Positions 22,192 to 24,882 of a stretch of DNA of 24,882 bases are shown piece after piece. A program made the translations under genes and the position numbers. The stretch covers positions 1-24,882 of the forward strand of contig VGRU01000028.1 in assembly GCA_016875255.1 (NCBI GenBank). Direction: 5' to 3'. Origin of the DNA: Deltaproteobacteria bacterium. Lineage in GTDB: Bacteria > Desulfobacterota > BSN033 > UBA1163. The stretch's first letter is position 1. The number at the start of each line of letters is the position of its first letter. The notes under the pieces were generated by a model. It was not told the DNA's origin and did no database searches. It worked only from the letters and a program-made list of their open reading frames with translations.

Positions 22192-22959
22192 ATGGGATGG
22201 TCAGGGTTAAGAAAAAGAATTCTTATGGGCGAATGCGTGTATGGGACTATGATCCGACAGGCACGAGATCCGGGATCCTTAAGCATTTTTGCCGCTGCAG
22301 GTTATGATTTTGTATTTATCGATATGGAACATGGAAATTACTCAACGGAAACTGTAGCAAATCTGATCCGGGGTGCAAAGGCGGCTGGAATATCAACGAT
22401 AGTTAGAATTCCTCATTTAGAAAGTCACTTCGTTTCAAGAGTGCTTGACGCTGGGGGAGAAGGAATTATGGTTCCTATGACTTCCACAAGGGAACAGGCT
22501 GAGGCGATCGTTCAGTATTGCAAATATGCACCGATTGGAAAAAGGGGATTCGCTCAAACCGGACAAGCTGATTATAGACCCATGGAATCTATAGAATTAA
22601 TGAAGGAGATCAATGAACACACTCTGGTGGTTGCCCAGATTGAAACTGAGGAAGCTATCGAGAATATTGATTCTATCCTTAGCATCCAGGGAATAGATGT
22701 TGCAGTAATTGGTCCGAATGACCTCTCGATTTCTTTAGGGATACCTGACCAAATGGAATCAGAGATATTAACGAAGGCTATTGATAAAGTCATGGAAATA
22801 GCAAAAAGGAGAGGTAAGGTTTCAGGCATTCATATTGGAAATATTGAAGCCTTAAAAAAATGGCGAAATAAAGGAATGCGCGTTCTTGCTTTTTCATCTG
22901 ACACCGGTTTTATGTACAATGCCTCAAAAAAGAGCCTCGAAGAACTGAAACAATTGTGA
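22192..22959 (+). CDS. HpcH/HpaI-family class II aldolase (2-keto-3-deoxy acid type)
   Basis: A 255-residue aldolase of the HpcH/HpaI family. The active-site residues are all visible: His47 in DMEHGNY, Arg72 in VRIPH, metal ligand Glu151 in QIETEEA and Asp177 in GPNDLS. Their positions match E. coli HpaI (His45, Arg70, Glu149, Asp175) with a two-residue shift. These metal-dependent enzymes split 2-keto-3-deoxy or 4-hydroxy-2-keto acids into pyruvate and an aldehyde. AAAGGAGAGAGGAG precedes the ATG. In this operon it could generate pyruvate and an aldehyde such as glycolaldehyde, which the AOR could oxidise. Substrate is not determinable from sequence. Confidence 0.92.
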   Translation: MGWSGLRKRILMGECVYGTMIRQARDPGSLSIFAAAGYDFVFIDMEHGNYSTETVANLIRGAKAAGISTIVRIPHLESHFVSRVLDAGGEGIMVPMTSTREQAEAIVQYCKYAPIGKRGFAQTGQADYRPMESIELMKEINEHTLVVAQIETEEAIENIDSILSIQGIDVAVIGPNDLSISLGIPDQMESEILTKAIDKVMEIAKRRGKVSGIHIGNIEALKKWRNKGMRVLAFSSDTGFMYNASKKSLEELKQL

Positions 22960-22984
22960 AAGAATCGCAAAGGAGATATTTGCT

Positions 22985-24097
22985 ATGGCAAGAGTGATCT
23001 TGCAGAATATTTCAAAAAAATTTGGAATGGTTGAGGCTGTTAAGAACTTTTCCCTTACCGTAGAGGATAGGGAATTCGTAATATTGGTGGGCCCATCCGG
23101 TTGCGGAAAATCAACGGTTTTGAGAATGATTGCTGGCCTGGAAGAAGCTACCGAAGGATCCATCTTCATTGGTGAGAGATTAGTGGACGATCTTCCTCCA
23201 AAAGATCGCGATATTGCCATGGTTTTTCAAGAATATGCTCTTTATCCTCATATGTCTGTCTATAAGAATATGGCCTTTGGTCTCAAACTCAGGAAATTCT
23301 CTAAACAGGAGATTGACCAAAGGGTCAGAGAAGCCTCAGAGATTTTGGGAATTCAAGAGCTTATTCATCGAAAGCCCAAACAACTTTCTGGAGGACAACG
23401 CCAGCGGGTGGCCGTAGGGAGAGCGATTGTTCGAAAACCTGCCGTCTTTCTCTTTGATGAGCCCCTTTCAAACTTGGATGCCAAGCTTCGGGCTCAGATG
23501 CGGACAGAACTTTCCAAGCTCCATAACCGCCTCCAGACAACAATCATCTATGTCACACATGATCAGGTGGAGGCAATGACCATGGGAACGAAGATTGTGG
23601 TAATGAAAGATGGCTTAATCCAACAGATTGACTCTCCATTGGAGATCTATAACTTTCCTGTTAATCTCTTTGTCGCTGGTTTTATTGGAAGCCCGGTGAT
23701 GAACTTCATCCCCTGTCGCCTTCTCTCACAAAATGGCCATCTCTTTATTGATGCCGAGGCCTTTACACTTCCTATCCCAGAGGAGAAAACACCTTATTAT
23801 CGATCTCTGGACGGATCTGAGGTCCTCCTTGGAATACGACCTAATGATATCTATGACTGTCTTTATTCTCCCGGACGGCTCAAGGGCGATTCGGTCAAAG
23901 CAGTGATCGATGTCATTGAGCCTATGGGTTCGGAAATCCACCTCCACGTGACGGCGGGAAGACACACCTTTATTGCTTGTGTGGATATGCAGACTAAGGT
24001 CCAAATCCATCAGACTATTGAGCTCAACTTGGACCTTTATAAGATGCATCTTTTTGAGAAAAACCCTCCTAATTTTAGGATCAAAACGGATCATTAA
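22985..24097 (+). CDS. Sugar ABC transporter ATP-binding protein (MalK/UgpC type)
   Basis: A 370-residue ATPase with the standard motifs: Walker A GPSGCGKST (36-44), Q-loop Gln82, signature LSGGQ (134-138), Walker B FLFDEP with Glu159, D-loop SNLD and switch His in VTHD. The C-terminal 130 residues form a TOBE/MalK-like regulatory domain (VLLGIRPNDIYD; VIDVIEPMGSEIHLHV). Length fits MalK/UgpC/MsmK. It lies 25 bases after the aldolase gene with AAAGGAGAT upstream of its ATG. It is the last gene of the operon and completes the importer begun at 13334. No clear terminator is seen beyond the stop. Confidence 0.95.
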   Translation: MARVILQNISKKFGMVEAVKNFSLTVEDREFVILVGPSGCGKSTVLRMIAGLEEATEGSIFIGERLVDDLPPKDRDIAMVFQEYALYPHMSVYKNMAFGLKLRKFSKQEIDQRVREASEILGIQELIHRKPKQLSGGQRQRVAVGRAIVRKPAVFLFDEPLSNLDAKLRAQMRTELSKLHNRLQTTIIYVTHDQVEAMTMGTKIVVMKDGLIQQIDSPLEIYNFPVNLFVAGFIGSPVMNFIPCRLLSQNGHLFIDAEAFTLPIPEEKTPYYRSLDGSEVLLGIRPNDIYDCLYSPGRLKGDSVKAVIDVIEPMGSEIHLHVTAGRHTFIACVDMQTKVQIHQTIELNLDLYKMHLFEKNPPNFRIKTDH

Positions 24098-24330
24098 AAG
24101 TCTTCCGTTCGTAAATCCTTTATCCATGGGAATCATTGCAGTGGTTCTAATTTATCCCTCTAAGTATATTTAACATTGGTTCGGATCATTCATAAAAAAG
24201 TTGGCTATATCTGATAACAAAGCGCATAGAATATCGCACAGGGGAGTTATGAGCTTTACAGGAATGAATTCTGGATGATGTGTCTATTCTGTCTGGATCT
24301 GTCTGCTGATCTTCCAGTTGCGGAAAACTA

Positions 24331-24651
24331 TTACTTCTGCTTCAGGGGGATGAGGTTGGCTTTGTTGGACCCCGCGCTCCTGATAGGTTCGACCTTTCTC
24401 AGGAGCATCGGAGATACGTTCCAATGCTGTCCGTCATCGGTGATGACGGTGACCGTCTTTCGATTATATCGGGTCAACATTCCGGACACAGGGGGACGGC
24501 CCGCGGGCTCAAAGGTCACACGATCGCCAATCTTGAACTCCATCATTCTCCCATGCGCCCGCATCTGGTTTAAAAAGCGAAGCCGCTCCACGATCCGATG
24601 ATTGAGGTCAACCAGCTCTGCTTCGGTTAGTTCGTCAATGTCGATCTTCAT
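24331..24651 (-). CDS. Small uncharacterised protein with SH3/KOW-like C-terminal domain
   Basis: A 106-residue protein from the ATG at 24651, chosen because GGGAGGTGG (24657-24666 on the opposite strand) lies just upstream. The frame is open further to 24735, but that stretch has no family-like content. The N-terminal 40 residues are charged and helical (IDIDELTEAELVDLNHRIVE). The C-terminal part reads like a small beta barrel (FKIGDRVTFEPAGRPPVSGM, then TVTVITDDGQHWNVSP), as in SH3- or KOW-type domains that bind nucleic acids or proteins. I do not know a function. A truncated copy (31 of 38 matching C-terminal residues) lies at 8979-9095, so the family is duplicated in this genome. Confidence 0.75.
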   Translation of the reverse strand: MKIDIDELTEAELVDLNHRIVERLRFLNQMRAHGRMMEFKIGDRVTFEPAGRPPVSGMLTRYNRKTVTVITDDGQHWNVSPMLLRKVEPIRSAGSNKANLIPLKQK

Positions 24652-24748
24652 ATTACCACCTCCCCGATTCGGATCACCCTCTATAACGATCCTATCTGGA
24701 TCAATTTGAATTAAAACACAATGAACCTGATCCAAAATCCCCCCTTAC

Positions 24749-24767
24749 CCCCCTTTTTCAAAGGGGG
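24749..24767. repeat. CCCCCTTT...AAAGGGGG palindromic repeat
   Basis: CCCCCTTT (24749-24756), loop TTC and AAAGGGGG (24760-24767) form an 8-bp perfect stem, preceded by further C-runs (24739-24744). It is consistent with a dispersed extragenic palindrome. On the minus strand it follows the partial gene and could assist termination. Confidence 0.65.
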
Positions 24768-24798
24768 AAGTCCGGGGTCAATGGATAAACTTACGCTG

Positions 24799-24882
24799 TT
24801 ACATAATTTCAACTTCCTCTAAGATACGCTCCCTGGTCTCAATCGGAGCGTTACTCTTTCTGGCCTTTTCTACAATCTCCTT
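24799..24882 (-). CDS. 3' end of an unidentified gene, cut by the window edge
   Basis: The last 27 codons and TAA stop of a minus-strand frame that continues beyond the window. The visible part (KEIVEKARKSNAPIETRERI...) is charged and probably helical. Too little is present to identify the product; on position it is the gene upstream of the small protein at 24331-24651. Confidence 0.4.
   Translation of the reverse strand, partial: KEIVEKARKSNAPIETRERILEEVEIM

Noticed and set aside
24098..24330. Terminator or further gene after the ABC ATPase
   Set aside because: No clear stem followed by a T-run, and no frame with coding character, could be seen.
24651..24735. N-terminal extension of the small protein at 24331
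   Set aside because: The strong GGGAGGTGG ribosome site lies inside this stretch, directly before the ATG at 24651.

Overview
The window looks like a chromosomal segment of an anaerobic bacterium, most likely Desulfobacterota (Thermodesulfobacteriota). The indicators are a periplasmic tetraheme c3-type cytochrome, a ResB-type cytochrome c maturation protein, an aldehyde:ferredoxin oxidoreductase of the tungsten family, and many short palindromic intergenic repeats. This assignment is inferred from gene content only. No tRNA, rRNA or CRISPR array was recognised.

Layout. (1) 82-3582: a phospho-signalling module with a double-FHA protein (-), and divergently a PP2C phosphatase and a transmembrane Ser/Thr kinase carrying an N-terminal cyclic-nucleotide-binding domain and a C-terminal PEGA domain. 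(2) 3605-7536: a histone-deacetylase-like hydrolase with a perfect 90-bp in-frame tandem duplication, a composite palindromic intergenic element, an HU/IHF-type protein (-), ResB (-) and a tetraheme cytochrome c3 (-) with a good sigma-70 promoter and terminator. (3) 7602-12380: an accessory, gene-decay zone. It holds a truncated NifS-like aminotransferase, an MntA/HepT toxin-antitoxin pair, a C-terminal remnant of a small protein family whose full-length member lies at 24331-24651, an RNB-type exoribonuclease remnant, an AbiEi/AbiEii pair, a 5' remnant of an IS110 transposase with a structured leader, and an orphan AbrB-type regulator. (4) 12498-24097: a single-strand carbohydrate operon. Its order is IclR regulator, sugar-binding protein, two permeases, GH51-type arabinofuranosidase, aldehyde:ferredoxin oxidoreductase, DUF2284 Fe-S protein, D-2-hydroxyacid dehydrogenase, HpcH/HpaI aldolase and the transporter ATPase. 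(5) 24331-24882: the small uncharacterised protein, a palindromic repeat and the 3' end of another gene.

How the genes may work together. In region 4 the ABC system would import a short glycoside. The GH51-like enzyme, which has no signal peptide, would hydrolyse it in the cytoplasm. The aldolase, oxidoreductase and dehydrogenase would then handle 2-keto-3-deoxy acid, aldehyde and 2-hydroxyacid intermediates, passing electrons to ferredoxin. This resembles a ferredoxin-coupled, non-phosphorylative pentose route, but the sugar dehydrogenase and sugar-acid dehydratase are not in the window, so the pathway is inferred. It is the best candidate for an undescribed system here. The cNMP-kinase/PP2C/FHA module and the structured IS110 leader are the next most interesting points.
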